From: DAOPZC01 sp035353175 | GTDB lineage: Bacteria > Verrucomicrobiota > Kiritimatiellia > RFP12 > UBA1067 | Direction of reading: 5' to 3' | DNA: 64,000 nt | NCBI GenBank assembly: GCA_035353175.1 | Contig: DAOPZC010000018.1 | Coordinates: 1 to 64,000, forward strand | Shown: in pieces, positions 18,256 through 26,037 of the stretch | How positions within the stretch are numbered: position 1 is the stretch's first letter | How the letters are laid out: the number at the start of each line of letters is the position of its first letter | The notes under the pieces: model-generated | Seen by the model: the letters and a program-made list of their open reading frames with translations, nothing else | What the model was told of the DNA's origin: nothing | Database searches by the model: none | Made by a program: the position numbers and the translations under genes

Positions 18256-19872
18256 TTAGTGCTTGTGTTGCGCTGGCGCAACGGGCTTTTCGGGTGCGGG
18301 GACTGCGACCGTACCGTCTGCCGGCTTTTCAGCGTGCGGGTGTGAGGGCGAGTCGCCCATCAGTCCTCCGGGATAGAACAGACTCGGATGCCCCGTGACT
18401 TGGAACTGGCTGTCGATCAGGAACCCGCCGCGGGTCACAACGCGCTCGCCCTCGTCCAGGCCCTTGAGCACCAGAAGGCACTCGCCGGTGCGAGGACCCA
18501 GGACAACGTCGCGCGGCTCAAAGAGCCCCTGAGATTTTTCGACATACACGATCTTCCGGGTTCCGCTGTCCAGCACCGCGCTGACCGGCACGGCAAGCGG
18601 CGCCGTTCCTGCGGGGCCGGCTGCCGGCTGGGGCTTGAGCTTCATGTTGCAGACCGGACAGCTGCCGGGCTTGTCATACGTCTTTGGGCCCTCACACTTC
18701 ATGGGGCAGGCGTATTGCATGGCGCTGGGGGCGTTCGTCGGTGCTGCGGGCGCCGCGACTGCCGTTGCGCCGGGGATCAGCGTCAGAGGCATGTCGCACA
18801 GCGGGCAAGCGCCCGCGAGGTCCTTCAGCACTTGCGGGTGCATGGGGCAGGAGAACTTGCCCTCGACGCCGGTGGCGGCAGCCTTGCCGTCGACCGCCAA
18901 AACCGATCGGATGACCGCGCTCACGAACATGCCGGGCTTGAGCGCATGGTCGCTGTTTCCGACATGGACCGGGACCCGGATGGTGCGGGTCTCCTCGTTA
19001 ACAATCGGCTGCACAAACGTGACCCGCCCTTCAAAGGTCCTTCCGGGCAGAGCCTCGGCGGTCAGGTCCACCCGCTGACCGTAGCGCACCCAGGCGAGGT
19101 CATACTCGTAGATGTCCAGATAGACCCAGACGGTGTCGAGGTTTGCGACGCGGTAGAGCGCGTCACCGGCTTTAAAGGCGCTGTTCTGGACGATGGTTTT
19201 CTCGATGACGGTGCCCTGTATGGGCGAGTAGAGCGTGACGCGCTCGGCGATCTTCTTGTGTTCGACCAGCGAGGTGATCTGGGCCTCTGTGAGCCCCCAG
19301 CGCCGCAGTTTGAGCTTGGACATCTCCGCCAGAGGGCCGGCCTGTCCGCCCGTGCCGCTTTGGAGGGCGATGAGCAACTCCTGTTGGGCGACAAGCAGTT
19401 CCGGACTGTAGACCTCCGCGAGATGGTCCCCGGCCTTGATGTCGACGCCCGTGAAATCGACGAAGAGCCGCTCGGCGTAACCGTCGACACGGGCGGTGAT
19501 CGTCGCGAGGGCCGACTCGTTGTATTGGATTTTGCCGACCGCGCGCAGTTCGCGGGAAAGCTCTTTGCGGGCGACCGGCGTGGTCTCCACGTGGGCCATG
19601 GCCAGCGCGTGCTCGGAAAGCTGCAGCTGGGGTGCCCCGCCGGAGCCGGTCTGCGCCGAAGCCGCCGGGATGAGGGGCATTTCGCAGATGGGGCAGTTAC
19701 CGGCCTGCGCCAGCCGGATTTGCGGGTGCATGGAGCAGGTCCAGACTTGAGTGGCGGCGGGGGTCTCGGCAGCTGTCGACGCTTTGGGTGTTTGCCGCGA
19801 CAGACAACCTCGGCCTATGAATACTCCCAAGAGCAATCCGACAGAGACCGAAAGAATGATGCGTTTTTTCAT
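18256..19872 (-). CDS. cusB: CusB-type periplasmic adaptor with three heavy-metal-binding motifs
   Basis: 538-residue membrane-fusion protein linking CusA to CusC. An N-terminal signal/anchor (about 5-22, with Cys in GRGCLSRQT) is followed by a Cys/Met/His metal-binding unit (WTCSMHPQIRL...CPICEMPL, about 45-70), the lipoyl/barrel-sandwich and beta-barrel domains (about 80-330), then two more units (FSCPMHPQVL...CPLCDMPL and YACPMKCEGP...CPVCNMKL, about 345-415), and a C-terminal membrane-proximal domain. One N-terminal unit is common in this family; two extra ones inserted near the C-terminal part are unusual. The tail is His/Pro-rich (PAQHKH). Start overlaps the cusC stop as ATGA. Confidence 0.9.
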   Translation of the reverse strand: MKKRIILSVSVGLLLGVFIGRGCLSRQTPKASTAAETPAATQVWTCSMHPQIRLAQAGNCPICEMPLIPAASAQTGSGGAPQLQLSEHALAMAHVETTPVARKELSRELRAVGKIQYNESALATITARVDGYAERLFVDFTGVDIKAGDHLAEVYSPELLVAQQELLIALQSGTGGQAGPLAEMSKLKLRRWGLTEAQITSLVEHKKIAERVTLYSPIQGTVIEKTIVQNSAFKAGDALYRVANLDTVWVYLDIYEYDLAWVRYGQRVDLTAEALPGRTFEGRVTFVQPIVNEETRTIRVPVHVGNSDHALKPGMFVSAVIRSVLAVDGKAAATGVEGKFSCPMHPQVLKDLAGACPLCDMPLTLIPGATAVAAPAAPTNAPSAMQYACPMKCEGPKTYDKPGSCPVCNMKLKPQPAAGPAGTAPLAVPVSAVLDSGTRKIVYVEKSQGLFEPRDVVLGPRTGECLLVLKGLDEGERVVTRGGFLIDSQFQVTGHPSLFYPGGLMGDSPSHPHAEKPADGTVAVPAPEKPVAPAQHKH

Positions 19873-21155
19873 GGCTTAACCTTGTGTTCGTCAGGTGAGA
19901 TGACGGTCAGGTCGATTCCAACGGCCCGCTCAAGACGCGCAGCCTGTATGCCCACCGTGCCCTCGCTCATGGCGGTCATCACTTTCGTGTTCAGCAAGAA
20001 GCGCTCGCTTTCGAGCAGGTCAAGAAAATCGACCTTCCCTTCTCGGTAACCGGCTTCGCTGGTGCTGAAGCGGGCCTCCGCTTGGGGCACAAGTTCGGTT
20101 CGGTAGATGTGGAGCGTGCGTTGGGCGGTCAGCAACTTGAAGTGTGCGTCTTGCAGGTCGAAGGCGCTCTGGCGTTCTGCAGCCTCACGCGCCGACAGGC
20201 TCGACGCTTGCATCCGTTCAGCCTCACGCACGGCGGCCTTGTATTTCGACTGCCAAATGGGCAACTCCACGCTGACGGTGAACATGAGCATATTGTCTTC
20301 AGACTGGATGTCGCGGTACTCCAGGCCGAGCTTGTAGTCCGGTAGGTATTCCTTTTCCATCAGCTTCTTTTCGAGCCCGTATCGGTCGATCTGCGTCTGC
20401 GCGGCGAGAACCTCTGGGCGGTTCCGCGCCGCCTCAGCAAAGAGCGCGGCGGCCTCGACCGGAACGCCGACCGCAGGGGGACGTGCGAGCGTCCCGAGGG
20501 GTTCGTCCGCTCTACGGTTGGACAGGGTGTTGAGCTTGGCCTTGACCGTGTTTTCTTGCGCACGCAATTCGAGCAATCGTTGCTTCAACATCGTGATTTC
20601 GGTTTGCGCCTTGATCAGGTCGGCCTGAGAACCGTTCCCGGAGGCATAACGGGTCTCGGCAATCTTGGCCATGCGCCTGAGTACGGCTTCCTCTTCGTGC
20701 GTGACGGTGATGACCTGCTGGACGGCGTAGAGGTCATAGAAGCTCTCTTTGACCATCATCACGACATCACGCGTCATGGCTTCGAGCTCACGCCGCATGC
20801 CTTCGGCTTCTTTGGCCGCGATGCCTTCCCTCAGAGCACGTTTGCCGAACCAGGGATACTCCTGCTGCACCATGATCCGTTTCTCGTTCGTGTCTGGCCA
20901 GTCACCGCCGTTTGCCATGTCCATGCCGCCATACGAAAGCATGGGGTTGGGCAAGGCTTTTGTCTGGGCGGGCCGCTCCAGCATGGCCTCCCACTTGGCG
21001 CGCAGGCTGGCCAGTTGAGGGTTGTCACTGACAGCCTGTCGGACGGCGGCTGTGAGGGTCACGTTGGTGTCCGCCGGGACTTCCAGGGGATATCCCGCGA
21101 CAGCGCCCACGAGAAGCGCTGTGGCGCATGGTAATAGGAGCGGGCTGACTTTCAT
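19869..21155 (-). CDS. cusC: TolC-family outer membrane factor (CusC-like)
   Basis: 428-residue outer membrane channel subunit. The start at 21155 (MKVSPLLLPCATALLVG) gives a clean signal peptide. The body shows the two TolC-type coiled-coil repeats: TLTAAVRQAVSDNPQLASLRA near the N terminus and FAEAARNRPEVLAAQTQIDR in the second half, with the typical ETRYASGNGSQADLIKAQTE and SEAGYREGKVDFLDLLESE stretches. It should assemble with CusB and CusA to carry metal ions across the outer membrane. It begins 11 nt after the YHS gene and its TGA overlaps the cusB ATG. Confidence 0.88.
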   Translation of the reverse strand: MKVSPLLLPCATALLVGAVAGYPLEVPADTNVTLTAAVRQAVSDNPQLASLRAKWEAMLERPAQTKALPNPMLSYGGMDMANGGDWPDTNEKRIMVQQEYPWFGKRALREGIAAKEAEGMRRELEAMTRDVVMMVKESFYDLYAVQQVITVTHEEEAVLRRMAKIAETRYASGNGSQADLIKAQTEITMLKQRLLELRAQENTVKAKLNTLSNRRADEPLGTLARPPAVGVPVEAAALFAEAARNRPEVLAAQTQIDRYGLEKKLMEKEYLPDYKLGLEYRDIQSEDNMLMFTVSVELPIWQSKYKAAVREAERMQASSLSAREAAERQSAFDLQDAHFKLLTAQRTLHIYRTELVPQAEARFSTSEAGYREGKVDFLDLLESERFLLNTKVMTAMSEGTVGIQAARLERAVGIDLTVISPDEHKVKP

Positions 21156-21166
21156 AAAACCAAATC

Positions 21167-21481
21167 CTATTTGTCTTTGGGCGGCTCGGCTTTGTCGAGG
21201 GTGACCCCTTCGGCTTCGAGCTGTTTCACGTATTTGGCCGGATCCTTTTTGATCTTGGCGATGCACCCGCCGCAGCAGACATAGATACGCTTGCCGTCGT
21301 AGTCGACGAACTGGGTCTTGTCGACCTCTCCGCCCATCACGGGGCATACGGTTTGCCGCTTGACCGGGGCGGCCGTAGCCTCCGTCGCGGTGCTCGCCGG
21401 GGCATTCGTGTCGGACGCTAATGCGGGGCTGATGGCTAACACCGTCAGCATACCCCATAGAACCGATCTTTGAGCTTTCAT
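21167..21481 (-). CDS. Exported YHS-domain protein of the copper operon
   Basis: 104 residues: signal peptide (MKAQRSVLWGMLTVLAISPALA), a Thr/Ala-rich linker, then a YHS domain (about 40-85) with CPVMGGEVDK, YDGKRIYVCCGGCIAKIKKDP. Cys in CPVM and the CCGGC cluster are candidate Cu(I) ligands. As first gene of the cus operon it may be a periplasmic metal chaperone or buffer delivering ions to CusB/CusC; this is inferred from position. Start chosen at 21481 because it gives the signal peptide and has AAAGGG upstream; an ATG at 21517 would add 12 residues. Confidence 0.8.
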   Translation of the reverse strand: MKAQRSVLWGMLTVLAISPALASDTNAPASTATEATAAPVKRQTVCPVMGGEVDKTQFVDYDGKRIYVCCGGCIAKIKKDPAKYVKQLEAEGVTLDKAEPPKDK

Positions 21482-21505
21482 GGTGACGCCCTTTCGGTTG
21501 ATTTC

Positions 21506-21534
21506 AAAGTAGATCACTTTTCATCGGCATTCAA
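21506..21534 (-). promoter_or_regulatory. Candidate promoter of the cus operon
   Basis: In the AT-rich gap upstream of the YHS gene the minus strand reads TTGAAT (21529-21534), 17 nt, TACTTT (21506-21511), placing a start site about 20 nt before the ATG. Matches are 4/6 and 3/6, so an activator may be needed. No MerR/CueR-type 19-nt spacer dyad was recognised. Confidence 0.35.
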
Positions 21535-21771
21535 GCTTATTTGAACCGGTTGTTTAATAGCAAAGGATGTGCCATGGTCAGCCATAATGTAAATAATTTC
21601 TATAGACCATATTTATTATTATGAAATCGATTCAACCGACAAATTTCTCTCGCCGCTACCGGCCAGAAAGTCGCTTCTGGCCGCGACAGAATGACGCGGC
21701 TTCGAATAAACGCGCTTCAAGGCGGTCGCGCCAGAATCCTCCGGGGCGGCCGTGGTTGCGCCGTTCGTTTC
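21535..21771. other. Intergenic region upstream of the cus operon with an 8-bp inverted repeat
   Basis: About 240 nt between the isomerase-like gene end and the cus promoter. The part at 21540-21650 is strikingly AT-rich against a GC-rich background. A perfect inverted repeat GGCCAGAA (21661-21668) / TTCTGGCC (21675-21682) with a 6-nt loop could end transcription of the isomerase-like gene, but no T-run follows on the minus strand. No gene was recognised. Confidence 0.4.
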
Positions 21772-22611
21772 TCAGGCGAACAGGGAGCGCGCAAAATCTC
21801 CGTTGCGGCGGGCGTCGGCCACGCCGTTCTTCGAGGGGCTGGAGGTTTCGAGCACGATCCAACCCCGGTAGTCGATCGCTTTGATCGCGGCGGCGGCGGT
21901 TTCGAAGAAGGGCTTGTCCTCGTCGAGATATTTGGGCCCGTTCTTAAAGTGGATCTGTGCGATGCGGCCCTTGAGGCGCAGGATTTCCGCGGGCACGTCG
22001 TACCCCATGGATTTGCCGATATTGAAGACGTCGTAATAGAGGCGTATCGCGTCACTGCCGACCGCGTCCAGCAGCCGCAGGTTCTGTTCGGCGCTCAGCA
22101 GATTCTCGACGGCCAGGGTCACGCCTGCCGCCTGCGCTTGCGGGGCGGCGGCCTTAAGGCGCTGGACCACGGTGGCGAACTCGGGCTCTTTGATTTTTTT
22201 GTCGGACTGGAGGTCGCCTTTGCCGAAAAAGGCGACCAGGATGGTTGGGATGCGCAAATCCTTGGCGGCATCGATGCATTGGGTGAGCCAGGCGGGGCCG
22301 CGGGGGTCGGTGGCCAGCGGGAAGTTGTTGAGCAAACCCATCATGATCGAGCAGACCGGGAGCCCGGTGGCCGCCATTTGCGTCTTGTACTTCGCGCGCG
22401 TTTCGGCTTTGGCGATGCTCAGTTCGTCGGCTTCGGTGCCCGCGCCGACTTCGACGCCGTCGAGCCCCGCCTGCTTGGCCGCGTCGAGCCCGACGACGCA
22501 GGAGCCGAACGTGATGCCGGGGCTGGCCGCATGCGCCGCTTTCGGCCATAATGCGGCCGTTGCGAGCGCAGAGGAGGCTGCCTGGATAAAAGCCCTGCGT
22601 GTCGGATCCAT
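21772..22611 (-). CDS. Tat-exported sugar phosphate isomerase/epimerase-like TIM barrel
   Basis: 279 residues. The N terminus has a twin-arginine signal (TRRAFIQAASSALATAALWP) ending in AHA-A, so the protein should be exported folded. The remainder is an AP-endonuclease-2/xylose-isomerase-like TIM barrel with likely metal ligands in VTLAVEN (Glu), YYDVFN (Asp), IAQIHFKN (His) and IVLETS (Glu). Such exported members are abundant in Planctomycetes, Verrucomicrobia and relatives; substrates are mostly unknown. It is 16 nt downstream of the S1-like gene and has GGGAGGG before the ATG, so it is probably the last gene of a three-gene operon with the FAD oxidoreductase. Confidence 0.78.
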   Translation of the reverse strand: MDPTRRAFIQAASSALATAALWPKAAHAASPGITFGSCVVGLDAAKQAGLDGVEVGAGTEADELSIAKAETRAKYKTQMAATGLPVCSIMMGLLNNFPLATDPRGPAWLTQCIDAAKDLRIPTILVAFFGKGDLQSDKKIKEPEFATVVQRLKAAAPQAQAAGVTLAVENLLSAEQNLRLLDAVGSDAIRLYYDVFNIGKSMGYDVPAEILRLKGRIAQIHFKNGPKYLDEDKPFFETAAAAIKAIDYRGWIVLETSSPSKNGVADARRNGDFARSLFA

Positions 22612-22627
22612 GTGTTTCCCTCCCGTA

Positions 22628-23200
22628 TTACGGCTCGACCAGCAGCAGGTCCAGCTGTTTGAGCGAGCCCTTCATGCTGACTCCAGTGACGGCAACCGTG
22701 ATTTTCTCGCCGACTTGAAAGCGGCGAGGAAAGTCTGCGATCAGCGTTTCGGAAGCGATGACGCCATCACTGCCGATGTGGCTCGGCAGGGTGACGAGAA
22801 GCCCGTGCGTCGGGGAGACCGCTTTGATTTCGCCCCGCAACAGGCGGCTTCTTTTGCCCGCGACGACCTGGGAGCGGCGCACGCCCGGCTCCCGTAGCAA
22901 CGGCTCGGTTGCGGGGGTGTTGGTCCAGACATACTCGGCCGTCTCGGGCGGCTTTTCCGCCGCGGGCGCAGTTGCCGTGTCACCGCTCTGTTTCTCCTGG
23001 ACGGGCTCCTTCGGCGCCGGCACGTTCGCGAACGAAAGGAGATCCGATGGCGCGACTTGCGGCAAATTCGTGAACAGGGAGGTGACGCTCGGCGGAAGAA
23101 AGGCCGGTGGCCGGACCCACACGCAATACGCAGCGAATCCCAGAAGGGCTGCCATGAGCGATCCCAGCAAGGAAAAAACAATGATTTTCTTTCGGCGCAT
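22628..23200 (-). CDS. Membrane-anchored protein with a C-terminal S1/OB-like domain
   Basis: 190 residues, not assigned to a known family. A basic N terminus and a single TM helix (about 5-28: IIVFSLLGSLMAALLGFAAY) are followed by a Pro/Ala/Glu-rich linker (about 35-110). The last 70 residues follow the S1-domain pattern: RGEIKAVSPTHGLLVTLP, GSDGVIASETL, then FQVGEKITVAVTGVS and a hydrophobic strand LKQLDLLLVEP. S1 domains usually bind RNA in the cytoplasm, yet the positive-inside rule would put this one outside the membrane. Fold assignment is from pattern only. It lies 32 nt after the FAD oxidoreductase and 16 nt before the isomerase-like gene. Confidence 0.6.
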   Translation of the reverse strand: MRRKKIIVFSLLGSLMAALLGFAAYCVWVRPPAFLPPSVTSLFTNLPQVAPSDLLSFANVPAPKEPVQEKQSGDTATAPAAEKPPETAEYVWTNTPATEPLLREPGVRRSQVVAGKRSRLLRGEIKAVSPTHGLLVTLPSHIGSDGVIASETLIADFPRRFQVGEKITVAVTGVSMKGSLKQLDLLLVEP

Positions 23201-23232
23201 ATGCGGTGTTTATCGCTTTTTGATCCCGGCGG

Positions 23233-24675
23233 CTATTTTCCCAGCGAATCCAGCACCTTCTTCGCCTCAGGCCAGGCGACCTCGTGCGGCGGGCGCTTGG
23301 TCTTGGCTGCGAGAGCGGCCACCACACCGGCCGCCTCGCCGGTGGCCACCGAGTTGCCGGTGACGCGGTAGCTGGCGTGCGCGACGAAGTCTCCGCTGAT
23401 GCAGCGTCCTGCCATCATCAGCCCGTCCACGTCTTTTGCGATCAGCGCGCGCAGGGGAATATCATACGGCAGGGCCCGTGTAATGCCCCCGCGGCCGATC
23501 GTCTCCGTGTTGTTCTTTTCGCGCGTCACGGCGTGGATGTCGACGCCGAAGGTCACGCGGGCCACCGCGTCGTCGTGGCGTGCGCCCTTGATCAGATCGT
23601 CTTTGAGAACCCTGTAGCGCCCGTGGATGCGCCGTCCGTCGCGGATGCCGATTTGTTCGGCGGTCGCCACGATCTGTAAATCATTCCAGATTCCGCCGAG
23701 CTTGCGTAGGCCCCGCATGATCTCGAAGACCTCTTTGCGCGAATGCAGGGTCGCGGCGGTCAGGGCGTCGGCGTCATACGGCCTCACGCCGTATTCGTGA
23801 TTGAACATCAGGAGCACCACGTTATCTCGCACCGGGAAAATGGTGGGCATGCCATAGGAAGGGTCGATGCCTGCCCGCTGGATTTCGGCCTTCACCCGCC
23901 GCGTGGCTTCCACGTGCCCCTTCAGATCGTTCTCGGACAGATAAGGTTTAAGCTGGCGCACATCCCGCACGACCGCCAGCACATTGAGCGTCAGCGGCTG
24001 GCACGCGCCGGTTTCAGGGTGGCCGATGTCCCAGCCGCAGCCGGCTTGCGCGCCGAGGTCGCCGTCGCCGGTGGCGTCGATGAACACGGGGGCGCGCCAC
24101 GCTTCGCGTCCGGACTTGGATTCGGTCGCGATGGCGGACAGCCGGGGCCCTTCACGGTAAGCGGCCGTGACGCCCGTCTGCAAACGGATTTTGACGCCCG
24201 CTTCGCCGCACAGTTCTTCGAGCAGGATTTTCATCTCCTCCGGCTCATAGACGAACATGGAGGGGTGGCTGCCGTGCCGTGCGCCGCGCGCGTCGAGGCG
24301 GCGCGTGATCTCGCGCGCAAGGCCTTGTTTGTCGAAGTCGAAAATCCACGTCAGAAGGCCTGCGGTCCAGACGCCGCCGAGGCAGCCGTGGAGATCGAAA
24401 AGGCGTGTGCGCGCCCCCGCCCGCGCCGCGGTGATCGCGGCGGCCACGCCCGCCGGGCCCGCGCCGCAGACGATCACGTCGGCGTCATCGTGAAGCGGCA
24501 CGTCGCGCGCCGCTTCACGGAAAAGGCCTTCCGGCACACGTCCCGCCGCGCCGGCGCTTGCGCAGCCCGCCAAGAGCGGAAGTCCCGTCGCCCCCGCCGC
24601 GGCCTGGAAAAAAGAACGCCGACTTATCCGGTTTGCACGGGCGCAAACCGTCTGCGATTTCACTGCCGAAGTCAT
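23233..24675 (-). CDS. Tat-exported FAD-dependent oxidoreductase, putative lipoprotein
   Basis: 480 residues of the FAD_oxidored family. The N terminus has a Tat motif (ISRRSFFQAAAGATG) followed by a lipobox-like LLAGC, suggesting a Tat lipoprotein. The FAD Rossmann motif is DVIVCGAGPAGVAAAITAAR, then LHGCLGGVWTAGLL; near the C terminus GLMMAGRCISGDF and SYRVTGNSVATGEAAG complete the cofactor site. It is clearly paralogous to the enzyme at 31081-32457. Substrates are unknown; in PVC bacteria such enzymes often accompany glycan-degradation genes. It starts 6 nt after a good -10 box without a Shine-Dalgarno, so the mRNA may be leaderless. Confidence 0.8.
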   Translation of the reverse strand: MTSAVKSQTVCARANRISRRSFFQAAAGATGLPLLAGCASAGAAGRVPEGLFREAARDVPLHDDADVIVCGAGPAGVAAAITAARAGARTRLFDLHGCLGGVWTAGLLTWIFDFDKQGLAREITRRLDARGARHGSHPSMFVYEPEEMKILLEELCGEAGVKIRLQTGVTAAYREGPRLSAIATESKSGREAWRAPVFIDATGDGDLGAQAGCGWDIGHPETGACQPLTLNVLAVVRDVRQLKPYLSENDLKGHVEATRRVKAEIQRAGIDPSYGMPTIFPVRDNVVLLMFNHEYGVRPYDADALTAATLHSRKEVFEIMRGLRKLGGIWNDLQIVATAEQIGIRDGRRIHGRYRVLKDDLIKGARHDDAVARVTFGVDIHAVTREKNNTETIGRGGITRALPYDIPLRALIAKDVDGLMMAGRCISGDFVAHASYRVTGNSVATGEAAGVVAALAAKTKRPPHEVAWPEAKKVLDSLGK

Positions 24676-24681
24676 GTTGCT

Positions 24682-24709
24682 ATTATGCCTTGCCTGTAAA
24701 AGAAGTCAA
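24682..24709 (-). promoter_or_regulatory. Promoter with -10 next to start codon, inside the end of rlmN
   Basis: Minus strand: TTGACT (24704-24709, 5/6), 16 nt spacer, CATAAT (24682-24687, 5/6), then 6 nt to the ATG at 24675. The -35 overlaps the rlmN stop codon (24706-24708). The geometry predicts transcription starting at or next to the A of the start codon. Confidence 0.6.
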
Positions 24710-25755
24710 ATCCCATTTGCCGTGACGTGTGCGGCGAGCATGCCGCAGGCGGCGTGAATGTCTTTACCACCGCTGTACCGGCGGATAACGGGAGCCGCCA
24801 GGTGGGCCCGCAGGGCGTCGCGGAAAGCGTCGCGCTCGGCGTCGCTGGGCGGCATGAAGTGACCGGTCGCGTCGTTTACATCGATGAGGTCGATCTGGAC
24901 GGGAAGGCCCCTGGCCCACTCCGCCAATTGCCGCGCGTCGTCTTCCCCGGTGTTGAAGCCGGAAATCATGGTCCATGCCAGGGTGACGCGCCGTCCGGTC
25001 GCGGCGTGGTATTCGACCAGCGCGTCGTGCAGGTCAGCAGAAGAACAGGTGTCCTCGACCGGCATGACGCTCCGGCGCTTCGCGGGGTCTGCCGCGGTCA
25101 GAGAGACGATCAGGCGGAAGGCATGCCCATCCCGGGCCAGCCGGCGGATGGCGGGCACGATGCCGACGGTCGAGATCGTGATCGCTTTGGCGGCGATGGC
25201 GAGACCGCTTGGCTCCGAACAGATGCGTGCAGCTTGGATGACCGCGGCGGCGTTGAGCAGGGGTTCGCCCATGCCCATGAAGACGACGCCGCGTACGGGG
25301 GGCGCCACGTCGCGCCGGATCTGGGCGATCTGCGCGATGATTTCCCACGCGGCCAGATTCCGCGTGAAACCCAGGCGGCCCGTCGCGCAAAAGGCACACC
25401 CCATCGCGCAGCCGACTTGCGAGCTGACGCAGACAATGGTCTTCGGGGAATTCTCCTTGTGAGTCAGCGGAATGGCAACCGCTTCAAAACGGGCGCCGTC
25501 GGGGGCTTGGAAGAGGTATTTGACGAATCCGTCGATCGGCGATATGCGCCGGTCGGCGACGGCCAGTTCGGGGATATACAGCGCGAGCCGGATACGCTCC
25601 AGCCAACGGGCGGAAAGGGTCGTGTCGTCGGTCGGCCATACGCCGTTGCGCAAGGCGGACGAGAGCAGCCTGCGCGCAAGGCGGGGCGTCATGCCCAGAT
25701 GGGCATAACGCGCGGCGAGTTCCTGAGGGGTGAAATTGCTGAGCGGTTCCGGCAT
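24706..25755 (-). CDS. rlmN: RlmN-family radical SAM rRNA/tRNA adenine C2-methyltransferase
   Basis: 349 residues, cytosolic. An N-terminal helical region (about 1-90) precedes the radical SAM core: CVSSQVGCAMGCAFCATG holds the CxxxCxxC [4Fe-4S] motif, and GVVFMGMGEPLLN follows. The C-terminal Cys that forms the methyl-transfer intermediate is in AACGMLAAHV. The family adds a methyl to C2 of A2503 in 23S rRNA (and A37 of some tRNAs), tuning translational accuracy. Length and motifs favour RlmN over Cfr, but the two share this core, so specificity is inferred. It is transcribed away from the beta-propeller gene at 26038. Confidence 0.85.
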   Translation of the reverse strand: MPEPLSNFTPQELAARYAHLGMTPRLARRLLSSALRNGVWPTDDTTLSARWLERIRLALYIPELAVADRRISPIDGFVKYLFQAPDGARFEAVAIPLTHKENSPKTIVCVSSQVGCAMGCAFCATGRLGFTRNLAAWEIIAQIAQIRRDVAPPVRGVVFMGMGEPLLNAAAVIQAARICSEPSGLAIAAKAITISTVGIVPAIRRLARDGHAFRLIVSLTAADPAKRRSVMPVEDTCSSADLHDALVEYHAATGRRVTLAWTMISGFNTGEDDARQLAEWARGLPVQIDLIDVNDATGHFMPPSDAERDAFRDALRAHLAAPVIRRYSGGKDIHAACGMLAAHVTANGI

Positions 25756-26037
25756 GCGTCCTATTTCATCTTTGACGGCAAGGAGGTGATTCGGCCCGCG
25801 CCCCGCTCGGCGGGCTTCCGCGAGAGGCCGAAGGCTGCGTTTCCCTTTTCATCAGAGCTCCTTGGTGAAAACGTCGCGATCACATGGCAAAGCTTGTGCC
25901 ATACGCGGGAACTTGTCAACAGCAAGGCGTCTTAAAGTTCAACGTCCGACGGCGGGCACAGTTAAGCGGTTGCGAATGGGCGGAGGGTTCTTTAAGATAC
26001 GGGGTGTCGATCATTGAAGCGTAAAAGGGGGGGCGAC
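25756..26037. other. Divergent intergenic region with palindrome
   Basis: 282 nt between rlmN (minus) and the beta-propeller gene (plus). It contains the inverted repeat ATGGCA (25884-25889) / TGCCAT (25897-25902) around AAGCTTG, the size of a dimeric regulator site, and a probable promoter at 25970-25998. No coding sequence was recognised. Confidence 0.4.
25970..25998 (+). promoter_or_regulatory. Candidate promoter of the beta-propeller gene
   Basis: TTGCGA (25970-25975), 17 nt spacer, TAAGAT (25993-25998). A start site near 26005 would give a leader of about 33 nt that includes the AAAAGGGGGGG ribosome site before the ATG at 26038. Confidence 0.35.

Noticed and set aside
15595..18345. 916-residue open frame opposite cusA
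   Set aside because: Asp/His/Glu-rich shadow of cusA codon bias with no recognisable motif.
21661..21682. Rho-independent terminator for the isomerase-like gene
   Set aside because: Perfect 8-bp stem but no T-run on either strand; kept only as an inverted repeat.
25884..25902. Second sigma-54 promoter (GG-N10-GC spacing present)
   Set aside because: The -12 element reads TGTGC instead of TTGC and the site is better explained as a palindrome.
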